A DNA stretch of 64,000 bases from NCBI GenBank assembly GCA_025463285.1, contig JAOBWI010000089.1, forward strand, positions 1 through 64,000, written 5' to 3'. Position 1 is the stretch's first letter, and every line of letters begins with the position of its first letter. The position numbers and the translations under genes were made by a program. The notes under the pieces are model-generated. The model did no database searches and was not told where the DNA came from. It was given only the letters and a program-made list of their open reading frames with translations. Of the stretch, positions 50,118 to 59,149 are shown piece by piece. This DNA comes from Acidimicrobiaceae bacterium (lineage in GTDB: Bacteria; Actinomycetota; Acidimicrobiia; Acidimicrobiales; RAAP-2).

Positions 50118-51334
50118 CGCGTTGGCGTTTTGCCGCGGCGACCGACACGGGACTGGTGCGCCAGACCAATCAGGACGCCGTCTACGTCGACGACACGCTG
50201 GCCATCATCGCCGACGGGATGGGCGGACACGCGGCCGGTGAGGTGGCCGCGGCCATGGCCATCGAGGCGGTGCGACGCGGTTATCACGAGAACGCCAGCG
50301 TCGAAGGCCTCGTCGAGTCGATTCAGTACGCCAACCGCGAGGTCGTCGCCGACGCCCGCGAGAATCCCGAACACTTCGGAATGGGCACCACCATCATCGC
50401 AGTGGGCCTGACGGTAGATCTAGAAGGTCGGACCTCTCCGACGTTGTTGCACGTGGGCGACTCTCGGGCCTACCAACTTCGTGACGGTGCTCTTAGACAA
50501 CTGAGCGACGATCACAGCGTCGCCGAGGAGTGGGTCCGCATGGGTCGGCTCACTCCCGAAGAGGCGGCGGTGCACCCACGACGCCACCAGCTCACTCGCG
50601 GCGTGGGGGTCGAAGACACGATCTCGATCGACGTCTCCTCGATTGTCGCGGCGTCGGGCGACCGACTTCTCCTCTGCAGTGACGGACTCTCGAACGAACT
50701 CGACCAGGACACCTTGGCTCGCATCGCCAGCGCGCCGAACGGACTGGAGATGGCCGTCGAGCAACTGGTGGCCGCGGCCCGCGCGTCCGGGGGGCGCGAC
50801 AACATTTCCGTGATACTCCTGGAATTTGACGAGGTGAAGGTGGCGTCGTCACCCGTTCGACGAACGATGAGTACGGCGCCTCCGCCCGTCGAGAGACCCA
50901 CCAAGACGGCCCGTGTTCGACGGCGACGAGTGCCGACCTGGCGCGCGTGGGCCTTTCTGGTCCTCTTTCTGGCTGTCGTCGCGGGTGGGGTGGCGATCGT
51001 TCGTTGGTACGCCTACTCGACCTACTACCTCGGAGAGGACGGCAACACCATCGCGGTGTACGAGGGTCAGCCGAACGGCGTCCTCTGGTTCAAGCCAAAG
51101 ATCGTAAAGGACACGACTATCTTGATCAAGCAACTTCAGCCCGACGGTCGAGCGGAGGTGGGGGCCACGATTAGCGAGCCCAATCTCACCGAGGCGTTAA
51201 CCGAGGCGACGTATCTGCACCACCTCTGGCGAATGGGTCAGACAACGACGACGACAACTACGACCCCGAGGTCAACGACCACGACGACCAGATCAACCAC
51301 AGCGAGCACGACCACCACCAAGGCCTCGGGTTAG
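50114..51334 (+). CDS. pstP: PP2C-family Ser/Thr phosphatase (PstP-like), Thr-rich C-terminal tail
   Basis: AAATDTGLVRQTNQDAVYVDDTLAIIADGMGGHAAGEVAA; TM; TTTTTTPRSTTTTTRSTTASTTTTKASG tail. Confidence 0.92.
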   Translation: MTRWRFAAATDTGLVRQTNQDAVYVDDTLAIIADGMGGHAAGEVAAAMAIEAVRRGYHENASVEGLVESIQYANREVVADARENPEHFGMGTTIIAVGLTVDLEGRTSPTLLHVGDSRAYQLRDGALRQLSDDHSVAEEWVRMGRLTPEEAAVHPRRHQLTRGVGVEDTISIDVSSIVAASGDRLLLCSDGLSNELDQDTLARIASAPNGLEMAVEQLVAAARASGGRDNISVILLEFDEVKVASSPVRRTMSTAPPPVERPTKTARVRRRRVPTWRAWAFLVLFLAVVAGGVAIVRWYAYSTYYLGEDGNTIAVYEGQPNGVLWFKPKIVKDTTILIKQLQPDGRAEVGATISEPNLTEALTEATYLHHLWRMGQTTTTTTTTPRSTTTTTRSTTASTTTTKASG

Positions 51335-51387
51335 TCGTGAGAAATCCAGCCGTCCCCTCAAGACCCAAAGCGTAGGCTTGTCGCAGC

Positions 51388-53298
51388 ATGGAACCCGTCG
51401 ACGACCCCCGCCTGTACTCAAATCGCTACCAGGTAACACATCTCATTGCTCGGGGGGGCATGGCGATGGTCTATCGGGCCCAAGATACGCTGCTCAACCG
51501 CGCCGTGGCACTCAAGATTCTCTACCCAGAACTAAGCGCCGATCCACTGTTTGTGGAGAGGTTTCGCCGCGAAGCGCAAGCGGCGGCCAATCTGTCACAT
51601 CCCAATATCGTGCCGGTTTTTGACTGGGGTGAGGATAGTGGTACCTACTTCATCGTGATGGAGCTGGTCGAGGGTACATCGCTCGCCGAGATGTTGCGCG
51701 GCGGCGTCACGATCTCACCGGCCCGCTCGGCGCAGATTGTGGCGCAAGTAGCCGCCGCGCTCGGGTACGCGCATCGCAGTGGCGTGGTGCACCGCGACGT
51801 CAAGCCGGGCAACATTCTCATTACGCGAGACGGTCAGGTGAAGGTCACCGACTTTGGTATCGCCCAAGCCGTGTCGAGCGAAGATCATCTGGCTGAAGTC
51901 GGGTCGGTGATGGGCACGGCGACGTACTTCTCTCCCGAGCAGGCGAGTGGCGAAGCCGTCGACGGCAGAAGCGACGTCTACGCACTGGGTGTCGTGCTCT
52001 ACGAGATGCTCGTCGGACGCCCGCCCTTCGTCGGCGACACGCCGGTCGATGTCTCGAGCCAGCACGTCAACGCAGCCGTTCCCGTCATGACCAAGTTCTC
52101 AGACTCCGTTCCCAAGGACCTCGAAGCCATCGTCATGGAGTCCCTACGTAAATCTCCTGATCAACGATACCAAACTGCCGACGAACTGCGGGCCGACCTG
52201 ATTCGTTTCAGCGAGGGCCAGCCGGTCCAGGCCGCCCAACGCGACGTGGCATTCTTCGGCGCCGACGCGACACGCGCGGTAGCGGCGGTGCCGGGAGAAA
52301 AGACGCGTTCGGTGCCCATCATGTCGGGTCCGCGCACGGATGTGCGCCGTCGACGCACCAACTACGCGTCCCCGATCGCCATGGTGGTCCTTGTGGTGTT
52401 GTTGCTCGGAGGTGCTATCGGTGCTTATGAGTACGTCCAACACAACAAGACGACCATTACGAGCATGCCGGACCTGGTGGGCGAGAAAGCCTCGACGGCC
52501 ACTAAGACTCTGAAGGCCGACGGATTCACTGTCATCACCTCGTACGTGAAGTCCCACGACGCCAAGTACCGGGTGGTGGCAACGCAGCCCAAAGCGAACG
52601 CGCACGTCGTGAAGAGCGAAACCATCACGCTGGAACTGAGCCAGGGCATTACTACGACGCCGGTCCTTGTGAAGGACTACATCGGAATGTCGCTCGCCAA
52701 CGCAGAGAGCGGGTTGACGGCGCAGAAACTGGGTTTCAAGCCGCTCTACGTGGAGACTGCTCCCTCGGGTAATCCCGTTCCTGATCAAGTGCTGAGTCAG
52801 TCGCCGCCTGCCGGGACGAATGTTCAGTCGGGCAACGTGGTGGTACTGACAGTATTGGCTCCCGGTGCCAAGTACCAACTCACCGACGTCGATGGAGAGT
52901 CTCAAGTGGGGGCGACCTCCGCTCTCACGGCACAAGGATTAGCGGTGAATCCAGCCATTGGTTCCGCCTGTTCGAATACGGTGCACTCGGGCCTCGTCTT
53001 GTCGACCGTGCCGGTGGCGGGATCGATGGTGACGCAGGGGTCGAGCGTAAAGCTCATCGTCTCGAACGGCCCTTGCCAAGTTGTTGTGCCGAACGTGATG
53101 GGCTTTACCGAGGCCGCCGCGTCGGCTGCAGTGTCGGCGCCCAATGTGGGCCTCCAACCCTCGTACTCCGTCAACCCCGCTGACCCCTGCACGGGATCAC
53201 AGCCGGTCGTTGACGCGCAGAGCGACCTGCCCGGCTCTTCGGCGACGTACGGTTCGACCATTGACCTCTCGCTGTGTATGGAGACCACGCCCTCGTGA
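51388..53298 (+). CDS. pknB: PASTA-domain Ser/Thr protein kinase (PknB-like)
   Basis: YQVTHLIARGGMAMVYRAQDTLLNRAVALKIL; VVHRDVKPGNILITRDGQVKVTDFGIAQ; TM then about four PASTA repeats. Confidence 0.95.
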   Translation: MEPVDDPRLYSNRYQVTHLIARGGMAMVYRAQDTLLNRAVALKILYPELSADPLFVERFRREAQAAANLSHPNIVPVFDWGEDSGTYFIVMELVEGTSLAEMLRGGVTISPARSAQIVAQVAAALGYAHRSGVVHRDVKPGNILITRDGQVKVTDFGIAQAVSSEDHLAEVGSVMGTATYFSPEQASGEAVDGRSDVYALGVVLYEMLVGRPPFVGDTPVDVSSQHVNAAVPVMTKFSDSVPKDLEAIVMESLRKSPDQRYQTADELRADLIRFSEGQPVQAAQRDVAFFGADATRAVAAVPGEKTRSVPIMSGPRTDVRRRRTNYASPIAMVVLVVLLLGGAIGAYEYVQHNKTTITSMPDLVGEKASTATKTLKADGFTVITSYVKSHDAKYRVVATQPKANAHVVKSETITLELSQGITTTPVLVKDYIGMSLANAESGLTAQKLGFKPLYVETAPSGNPVPDQVLSQSPPAGTNVQSGNVVVLTVLAPGAKYQLTDVDGESQVGATSALTAQGLAVNPAIGSACSNTVHSGLVLSTVPVAGSMVTQGSSVKLIVSNGPCQVVVPNVMGFTEAAASAAVSAPNVGLQPSYSVNPADPCTGSQPVVDAQSDLPGSSATYGSTIDLSLCMETTPS

Positions 53299-53322
53299 GC
53301 GAACCGAATAGCATCGACACCT

Positions 53323-53598
53323 ATGGCAAGACCGCCGGCCAAGCAGAACTCCAAGAAGTCAACCGGCCGGTACGTCAACGCGGAAACGCGCGGGCGGGTC
53401 ACCAAACGCCCTCCGGCGAGTGCCGATCGCAGTCCTCACTGGTACGGCTGGCTCTTGGTGGACCTCCTGCTCTTCGGGATGATTGTCATTGTTTTGAACT
53501 ACTTACAGGTTCTGCCCGGGTCGGCCTCGGCGTGGTATCTGGCGCTCGGCCTGGTCGCGATGTTCAGCGGCTTTTACTTAGCCACCCGCTACCGGTAG
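53323..53598 (+). CDS. crgA: cell division protein CrgA
   Basis: HWYGWLLVDLLLFGMIVIVLNYLQVLPGSASAWYLALGLVAMFSGFYLATRYR. Confidence 0.9.
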   Translation: MARPPAKQNSKKSTGRYVNAETRGRVTKRPPASADRSPHWYGWLLVDLLLFGMIVIVLNYLQVLPGSASAWYLALGLVAMFSGFYLATRYR

Positions 53599-53614
53599 CG
53601 AACGTCCGACTGGG

Positions 53615-53820
53615 TTAACCCAGGCGTTCGATGATCGTGGCGTCCGCTACCTTCGCACGTCGTCAGTAGCCCGTAGCGGCCGCCCGTGCGTTCAAGTTCG
53701 TTGAGCAACGTGGCGCAGAGTTTGGTGCCCGAAGCACCGAGGGGGACCGAGCGCGATCGCACCGCCGTTCACGTTGACTTTGTCCATGTCGACCTTGCCG
53801 GATATCACGCCTTGGGGCGG
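53615..53820 (-). pseudogene. decayed 3' end of a thiolase (acetyl-CoA acyltransferase) gene
   Basis: Reverse strand: KVNVNGGAIALG / frameshift / PLGASGTKLCATLLNELERTGGRYGLLTTCEG / frameshift / ADATIIERLG*. Confidence 0.8.
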
Positions 53821-53900
53821 CGAAGTGAAGTGCCTTCATTCGGGGTGAGTAAAGCCCGTCGCGCGAATCCTAAGGTCGCGCTCGCAGTATCGTCACGGGC

Positions 53901-54344
53901 GTGGACGCGACACCCAAGGACATGGACCGGTGGCTCGGTGACGGCGGAATGGCGCTAATTGGCGCTATCGGGGGAGCCTTCGAGGCCTACGGCGTGGACG
54001 GCGAAGACCTCGGCTGGGTGAGTGGGTCCTTTGTACCGAGTGATCTGGCGTGCGATCCCCACGGCGCGGTGCAAGCCGGCGTGCACGCTTTGTTGCTGGA
54101 CGCTTCGATGAACTTCGCCATCAACACGGCGTTGCGAGGCAGTGATCGAACGCAGGGCGCCATTGAAATGTCCACCGAACTGCTTCGTCCCGCACTCCGG
54201 GGGGAGTCGTACGTCCTGCGAGGGGAGGTCGTTCGTCTGACCCGCCAGATCGGTTTCGGTGAAGCGAACGTCACCAACGAGGCGGGTAAGTTGGTGAGCC
54301 GATCGACCGCGACCTTCCTCCTAGAGAGAGACGAAAAGAAGTAA
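53901..54344 (+). CDS. PaaI-family (hotdog) thioesterase-like protein
   Basis: HGAVQAGVHALLLDASMNFAINTAL...GEVVRLTRQIGFGEANVTNEAGKLVSRSTATFLL; GTG start. Confidence 0.75.
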   Translation: MDATPKDMDRWLGDGGMALIGAIGGAFEAYGVDGEDLGWVSGSFVPSDLACDPHGAVQAGVHALLLDASMNFAINTALRGSDRTQGAIEMSTELLRPALRGESYVLRGEVVRLTRQIGFGEANVTNEAGKLVSRSTATFLLERDEKK

Positions 54345-54441
54345 ACCGCAGCCACTCATCCGAATCCCTCGTGGCGAACGTTTCTGCCGAATGCATGCAC
54401 GTATCGAGCTTTTGCGCGCGAGGATCCTTTTCTTCGGTCGG

Positions 54442-55254
54442 TCATGGCTCAGCGGCGTGTGCCGGCGCGGCCAATTCGTCTGTACGCTCGTCCCACCAGT
54501 CCGGGGGCACGATGCGTAGCGCAATCGTCCAGGTTTCATCTTCGAGGCGAATCGCAATGCGAGTCATCGATAGAAGGTTGTCGACGAACCAGTCGTCGCG
54601 GTGGCTGCCCCCGGGCGACCGAAATCGGCTCCCCCTTCGTCTGCCAAAGGCTAGGAAGTACCACAGTCCGTGGATGCGTCCGATCATTTCGATGTGACGA
54701 TCAAAAAGTTCAGAGAAACTGGCGGAGCCAGTCAAGACGGGCCCCCATCGACTGACGAGCTGGCGGGAGGTACCAAGGGTTTGTTCGAGCGATTCTCGGA
54801 GTTCGTCTCGCCGGAGCGGGTCACTCAAAATCGCATCAATCTTGCGCATCAATATCGGCGCCCGTGCCGGCGAATCGAGGACCTCTATGACTTGGGAGGG
54901 GTCAGCCGTATCGTCGAGTCTGCTATTTCCTTCATGGACGACGCTGAGCAGCACGCCCCACGCACCGCGTGCGGCCTCGGCTAACTCCATGAGCGAGTAC
55001 TGAGCGAGCAATTTCCATTTGCGTTCAGACCGCCGATTGAGGACGACATCGATCATCGTGACTGACACCAACACAGCGGCAAGCGAGGTGAGGATCGCCG
55101 TGGTGACAGGATGGCCGAGCCAGAACTGATGCGCGTAGAAGTCTGAGGAAATCAATACAACTATCAATCCAACTGCACCGAGAGCGGCAATGGGCGCGCG
55201 TCGTCGCACCTTCGGCGGCAATTCAGTCCTGCCCTTCTCTCTCTTATTGTTCAA
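54442..55254 (-). CDS. hypothetical membrane protein
   Basis: 270 aa; two N-terminal TM segments; overlaps tetR stop. Confidence 0.65.
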   Translation of the reverse strand: MNNKREKGRTELPPKVRRRAPIAALGAVGLIVVLISSDFYAHQFWLGHPVTTAILTSLAAVLVSVTMIDVVLNRRSERKWKLLAQYSLMELAEAARGAWGVLLSVVHEGNSRLDDTADPSQVIEVLDSPARAPILMRKIDAILSDPLRRDELRESLEQTLGTSRQLVSRWGPVLTGSASFSELFDRHIEMIGRIHGLWYFLAFGRRRGSRFRSPGGSHRDDWFVDNLLSMTRIAIRLEDETWTIALRIVPPDWWDERTDELAAPAHAAEP

Positions 55255-55804
55255 GGACTTGCCGAATCACGCGCACTACCATGTCTCGCCGGTCGGCCCG
55301 ATCCGATGGGAAGAGCGCAGCGAGCTCGGGTATCTGGGTGTGCCACATCAGAGCCGTTGAGCGAGCGATAGAGAGAAGGGCAACAGCCGGGTACGTCTTA
55401 GATACCCTTCCCTCCTGCTGGGCGACGGCGATTCGTCCGACTTTGTCCTCGTTCGAGTCCAGGATCACTTCGAGCGGCGGTTCCGTTGTCCGTTCGACCT
55501 GGTACCAAAGAACCAGGCGCAGTGTCTCGGGAGCGTCTTCGAACTTGTCGAACATTCTTCCGCCGTACTCGGCCAAGTCATACTCATCAAAGTGCACCGA
55601 AGCGTGGAAATCTCGGATGCGGTCCTCAAAAGCCGCAGCGAACAAGGCGTCTTTACTGCCGAAGTAGGCGTAGATGGCCTGTTTGTTGGCTTTGGCCGCA
55701 GATGCGATCCGATCTACCCGTGCGCCAGCGATGCCATAGGCGCTGAATTCCGCGATTGCGGCTTCCACCAGTCGCCGCTTCGTATCCTGGGAGCCCCATG
55801 CCAT
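55244..55804 (-). CDS. TetR family transcriptional regulator
   Basis: MAWGSQDTKRRLVEAAIAEFSAYGIAGARVDRIASAAKANKQAIYAYFGSKDALFAAAF. Confidence 0.92.
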   Translation of the reverse strand: MAWGSQDTKRRLVEAAIAEFSAYGIAGARVDRIASAAKANKQAIYAYFGSKDALFAAAFEDRIRDFHASVHFDEYDLAEYGGRMFDKFEDAPETLRLVLWYQVERTTEPPLEVILDSNEDKVGRIAVAQQEGRVSKTYPAVALLSIARSTALMWHTQIPELAALFPSDRADRRDMVVRVIRQVLEQ

Positions 55805-55818
55805 GGTCCGAATATTAC

Positions 55819-55835
55819 AACCAACTGGTTGGATT
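55819..55835. promoter_or_regulatory. candidate TetR operator copy 1
   Basis: AACCAACTGGTTGGATT. Confidence 0.65.
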
Positions 55836-55871
55836 GACAAGGAGCCCTCCCGCAAATAGAATTTTAACTAT

Positions 55872-55890
55872 AATCCAACTAGATGGTTTG
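55872..55890. promoter_or_regulatory. candidate TetR operator copy 2
   Basis: AATCCAACTAGATGGTTTG; matches reverse complement of copy 1. Confidence 0.65.
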
Positions 55891-55907
55891 AAAGTGGAGG
55901 TTTTCAT

Positions 55908-55997
55908 ATGCAGTGGTCCGAGCAGCCGACAGCCCCAGCCACGGATGGAACAGCGATCCTGCCGGGCGTACACCGAAAGAACGCGGGCCAGTCGTGA
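55908..55997 (+). CDS. 29-codon leader ORF overlapping the SDR start
   Basis: GGAGG-N7-ATG; MQWSEQPTAPATDGTAILPGVHRKNAGQS; TGA overlaps GTG at 55994. Confidence 0.45.
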   Translation: MQWSEQPTAPATDGTAILPGVHRKNAGQS

Positions 55998-56857
55998 AGA
56001 AAGCAAGCAAGGTATGGCTGATTACGGGGTCGTCACGTGGATTCGGGGCTGAACTGGTGACCGCCGTTCTGGAGAGCGGCGACGCGGTCCTTGCCACGGC
56101 CCGCCATCCGGAGGACATCAAGCAGCCGTCGGACGAGCACCGTGAGCGGTTCCGCTCGGCGCCGCTCGACGTGACCGATGCCGGTGCTGCGGAAGCCGCC
56201 GTTGCACTAGCCCAAGCTCATCTCGGCGGCCTCGATGTCGTAGTCAACAACGCCGGCTATGCCAACAGCGCCTCGATCGAGGAAATGGATCCGAAGGATT
56301 TCAGGGCCCAAATTGAAGCCAATCTGTTCGGGGTAGTGAACGTCACCCGCGCCGCCCTTCCCGTACTCAGAGCCCAGAGATCGGGGACGTTCGTCCAGTT
56401 CTCTTCTATCGGTGGTCGCGTGGGCGGCACTCCCGGAATGGGTGCTTATCAGACTGCGAAGTTCGCGGTGGAGGGTTTTTCCGAGGTGCTGTCCAATGAG
56501 GTGAAGCCGTTCGGTATCCATGTCATCATCGTCGAGCCGGGTGGTTTCCGGACAGACTGGCAGGGCTCGTCAATGCAACTCCACCCCGCGGGACCTGACT
56601 ATGACCAGACCGTCGGCGAGTTCAACCGGATGCGCGAAAAGACGAACGGAACCCAGCCCGGCGATCCCGTCCGGGGTGCACGTGTCATAGTCAACGTTGT
56701 GCGCGCAGTTAAGCCGCCTCGTCGACTCCTCCTCGGTGCCCAAGCCGTCGTCATGGCTAGAGAAGCTGCTGCGGCTCGGGCGATCGAGCTGGAGGAGTGG
56801 GCGGATTTCAGCAGGGCTGCTGATTTTCCCTCCGAGCAACAACTGATTGACTCTTAA
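55994..56857 (+). CDS. SDR family oxidoreductase
   Basis: KVWLITGSSRGFGAELVTAVLESGDAVLATARHPED; VNNAGYANSASIEEM; YQTAKFAVEGFSEVLSNEV. Confidence 0.92.
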   Translation: MKKASKVWLITGSSRGFGAELVTAVLESGDAVLATARHPEDIKQPSDEHRERFRSAPLDVTDAGAAEAAVALAQAHLGGLDVVVNNAGYANSASIEEMDPKDFRAQIEANLFGVVNVTRAALPVLRAQRSGTFVQFSSIGGRVGGTPGMGAYQTAKFAVEGFSEVLSNEVKPFGIHVIIVEPGGFRTDWQGSSMQLHPAGPDYDQTVGEFNRMREKTNGTQPGDPVRGARVIVNVVRAVKPPRRLLLGAQAVVMAREAAAARAIELEEWADFSRAADFPSEQQLIDS

Positions 56858-57055
56858 ACCCCCTAGCGGGGCTTCCTTGCTGGTCGCCGCGTCGACGCCG
56901 GTCACGAGTTGCTTGCGTTGGTCACGAGAGTCTTGAGTCCTTTGATTCCAGTGGCGTAAGCGCTCCACTGGTTCTGTGAAGACGCTCCGCTGGAGACCGA
57001 GAAGTTCATGGCTGTCTCGAGGGGAGCGTTGACTCGTTGCGTTCTCGGACGTGTC

Positions 57056-57119
57056 AATTGTCTGAACGATTGTCCGAATGGCTCGAGGGTATTGTCCAAA
57101 TCCCCCGTCCTGGTGAGGC
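57056..57119. repeat. imperfect direct repeat copy A
   Basis: aattgtctgaacgattgtccgaatggctcgagggtattgtccaaatcccccgtcctggtgaggc. Confidence 0.6.
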
Positions 57120-57421
57120 ATTCGGGTAATTCCGTTTCCTCAATCAGAACAAGGTCTTTGCAGTGAAATTCTCAGAGCAGTTTTCTTGGATTCACGAGCG
57201 TCGAAGATTTTGCTCACCGCAAACGGTTATGAACGTCACCGGCTTTCTATGTCTGACGAGTTGGAACGGAGGAGCCGATCGTGATCGTTCAAAGGTCGCC
57301 TTCAAAGGCACGCTTCCACCACTTGGTCCGAATGGGCTCTCTTGTCGGGAGTCCTTAATTTGAGTGCAATTGAAGCCCAGTTACCAATCGAGAAGGTCAA
57401 CTGGCGTGGCGATCTCCCGCT

Positions 57422-57910
57422 TCAAGGGTTGTTGGTGTCGTCAAATCGCTCATGAAGTTGGCGCAGCGCCCTTGGCGCAATTTTCTCGGTCGGGTAGTAC
57501 TTGTCGAACACAGCTTCAGCTTCCTCTAACGACCCGATGTGACACTCGACCAGCAACAGATCGATGTCCGCCGCGTCGCGAAGCCCACGCCCCGCCAAGA
57601 GCTTCATGGCTAGCAAGAGGAGCGGTTGGGCCACTTGGACGGAGACGTCACCGCGGGTGCACCGGATCTCCCAATCGTCCTCCCCGTCATAGTGACTGGC
57701 CCACATTTTCGCCGCATCGTTGAGCCAGGACTCCGGCCAGCGCTTCGCCTCACTCACACGTCGAACCGAAGCTTGAATTTCCGTGGATGAATGGAGAACG
57801 TCGACGTCATTGGTTAGAGCCTCGCGCTCGACGTGCAGCATGATTGCGGCCCCACCAACAACGTAGATAACCGATCGGACACCAGAGATGACGAGATCAT
57901 CGACGAGCAA
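57422..57910 (-). CDS. DUF6036-like nucleotidyltransferase-fold protein, probably frameshifted near its N-terminus
   Basis: LVDDLVISGVRSVIYVVGGAAIMLHVEREALTNDVDVLHS...LLLAMKLLAGRGLRDAADIDLLL; natural N-terminus VLFTKAEIEEGLL from GTG 57947 is in another frame. Confidence 0.7.
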   Translation of the reverse strand: MLVDDLVISGVRSVIYVVGGAAIMLHVEREALTNDVDVLHSSTEIQASVRRVSEAKRWPESWLNDAAKMWASHYDGEDDWEIRCTRGDVSVQVAQPLLLLAMKLLAGRGLRDAADIDLLLVECHIGSLEEAEAVFDKYYPTEKIAPRALRQLHERFDDTNNP

Positions 57911-57948
57911 GAAGGCCTTCCTCGATCTCTGCTTTCGTGAACAGCACG

Positions 57949-58515
57949 TCAGACGCTCGCTAGCTCGGATTCGGCGAGCAAGACGCCGTGTAGCTGAAAG
58001 ACGGACGGCACCTCGGAAATGTAGGTGTATGGGGATACAGCCCACGGTTCAGATAGGACGCGTGAGTTCTCGCGAACCCACCCAGGAAGCGGAAGCTCAT
58101 TCTTTGACAAGTGGTAGTCCACTATCGCGGCGATGGCGGCGTCAAAGCGCACGTCACCGCAAAGCGGCGGGGCTGCTACGCAGAGGGCGACCTTAAGTGG
58201 TCCATCGACAGCTTCGAGATCGTCACTGAGACCGATGAGGGCGCGGAAGGCAACTCCCGCACTGTGCCGCTTGGATCTGAGCTCTTCGTAAATGTAGTCA
58301 GCCCAGCTAGCGGCGGAGGATCGTACGGTTGGCAGGAGGAAGAGACGATAGCCAGCTGCACCAGCTAGCCGATCGAGTGACGATGCCCGCGTGTCATGTG
58401 CAGAGCTCTCAATGGCCGCGAGTGCTGGCTGTGCGATTCCGGCCTTTGCGGCAAGGGCTCGCTGGGTAAGGCCTCCGCCTCTCCGTGCTTCTCGTACTAG
58501 TTGTGCAGTCGTCAT
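57949..58515 (-). CDS. XRE-family HTH protein, probable partner of the DUF6036-like gene
   Basis: MTTAQLVREARRGGGLTQRALAAKAGIAQPALAAIESSAHDTRASSLDRLAGAAGYRLFLLP; stop 1 nt from next gene start. Confidence 0.85.
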   Translation of the reverse strand: MTTAQLVREARRGGGLTQRALAAKAGIAQPALAAIESSAHDTRASSLDRLAGAAGYRLFLLPTVRSSAASWADYIYEELRSKRHSAGVAFRALIGLSDDLEAVDGPLKVALCVAAPPLCGDVRFDAAIAAIVDYHLSKNELPLPGWVRENSRVLSEPWAVSPYTYISEVPSVFQLHGVLLAESELASV

Positions 58516-58827
58516 ATCTGTGCCCCTTGATCAAGTTGATAATACTTTTACTATCATAGTCCGAGCACAAGGCTCCAGTGCACAGAGTTTGAATCCACAA
58601 TGGGTTGTATCGCCTGGATCAGGGACTACGAAGCCACCGACGGTTACCGCACCGAGAGCTAGCGGACCGTATCGGGTCGATGCGAACGTCGACTTAGGAG
58701 GCGTGGCAGGTTGGTGTCGTGATCTGGCTAATGGCGTCAAAGTGCGCCATCTACGTCAGATTCCCGGTCAAGGTCTACTGTCGGATTTCCGGGACCCACC
58801 GAGTGGCTTTGCGCGAAAGTGTCAGAC

Positions 58828-58914
58828 ATGGAGTGGCCTGATGCGATCGTTGGGGGTGGAGCAACGATTGCTGGGGCTGCCTTTGGGGCGTACGTGGCCA
58901 GAGGAGACACCTGA
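58828..58914 (+). CDS. possible 28-aa hydrophobic peptide
   Basis: MEWPDAIVGGGATIAGAAFGAYVARGDT. Confidence 0.25.
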   Translation: MEWPDAIVGGGATIAGAAFGAYVARGDT

Positions 58915-59149
58915 TGAAGCAGGATGACGGCAATTAGAAGCTCATTTTTGGTTCTCCTCGAGTTGGTGTGGGTGATTTCTGCTCATCGGGTGGCCGTGGT
59001 TGTGGGCAACTCGATCGTGAGCTCCCCGCAGCAGAGTTAGATCATGGCGATGATTGCCTCGGCCGAGTGGTGGCCCTAACCACGATGGTTGATGAGGCGG
59101 ATCTTGGAGGAATCCGAAAACTGGATAGGTCACGCAGATGCGCCCCTGC

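Noticed and set aside
58391-58927. 178-aa plus-strand ORF
   Set aside because: Overlaps antisense to the HTH gene 5' end and then non-coding sequence; composition not protein-like.
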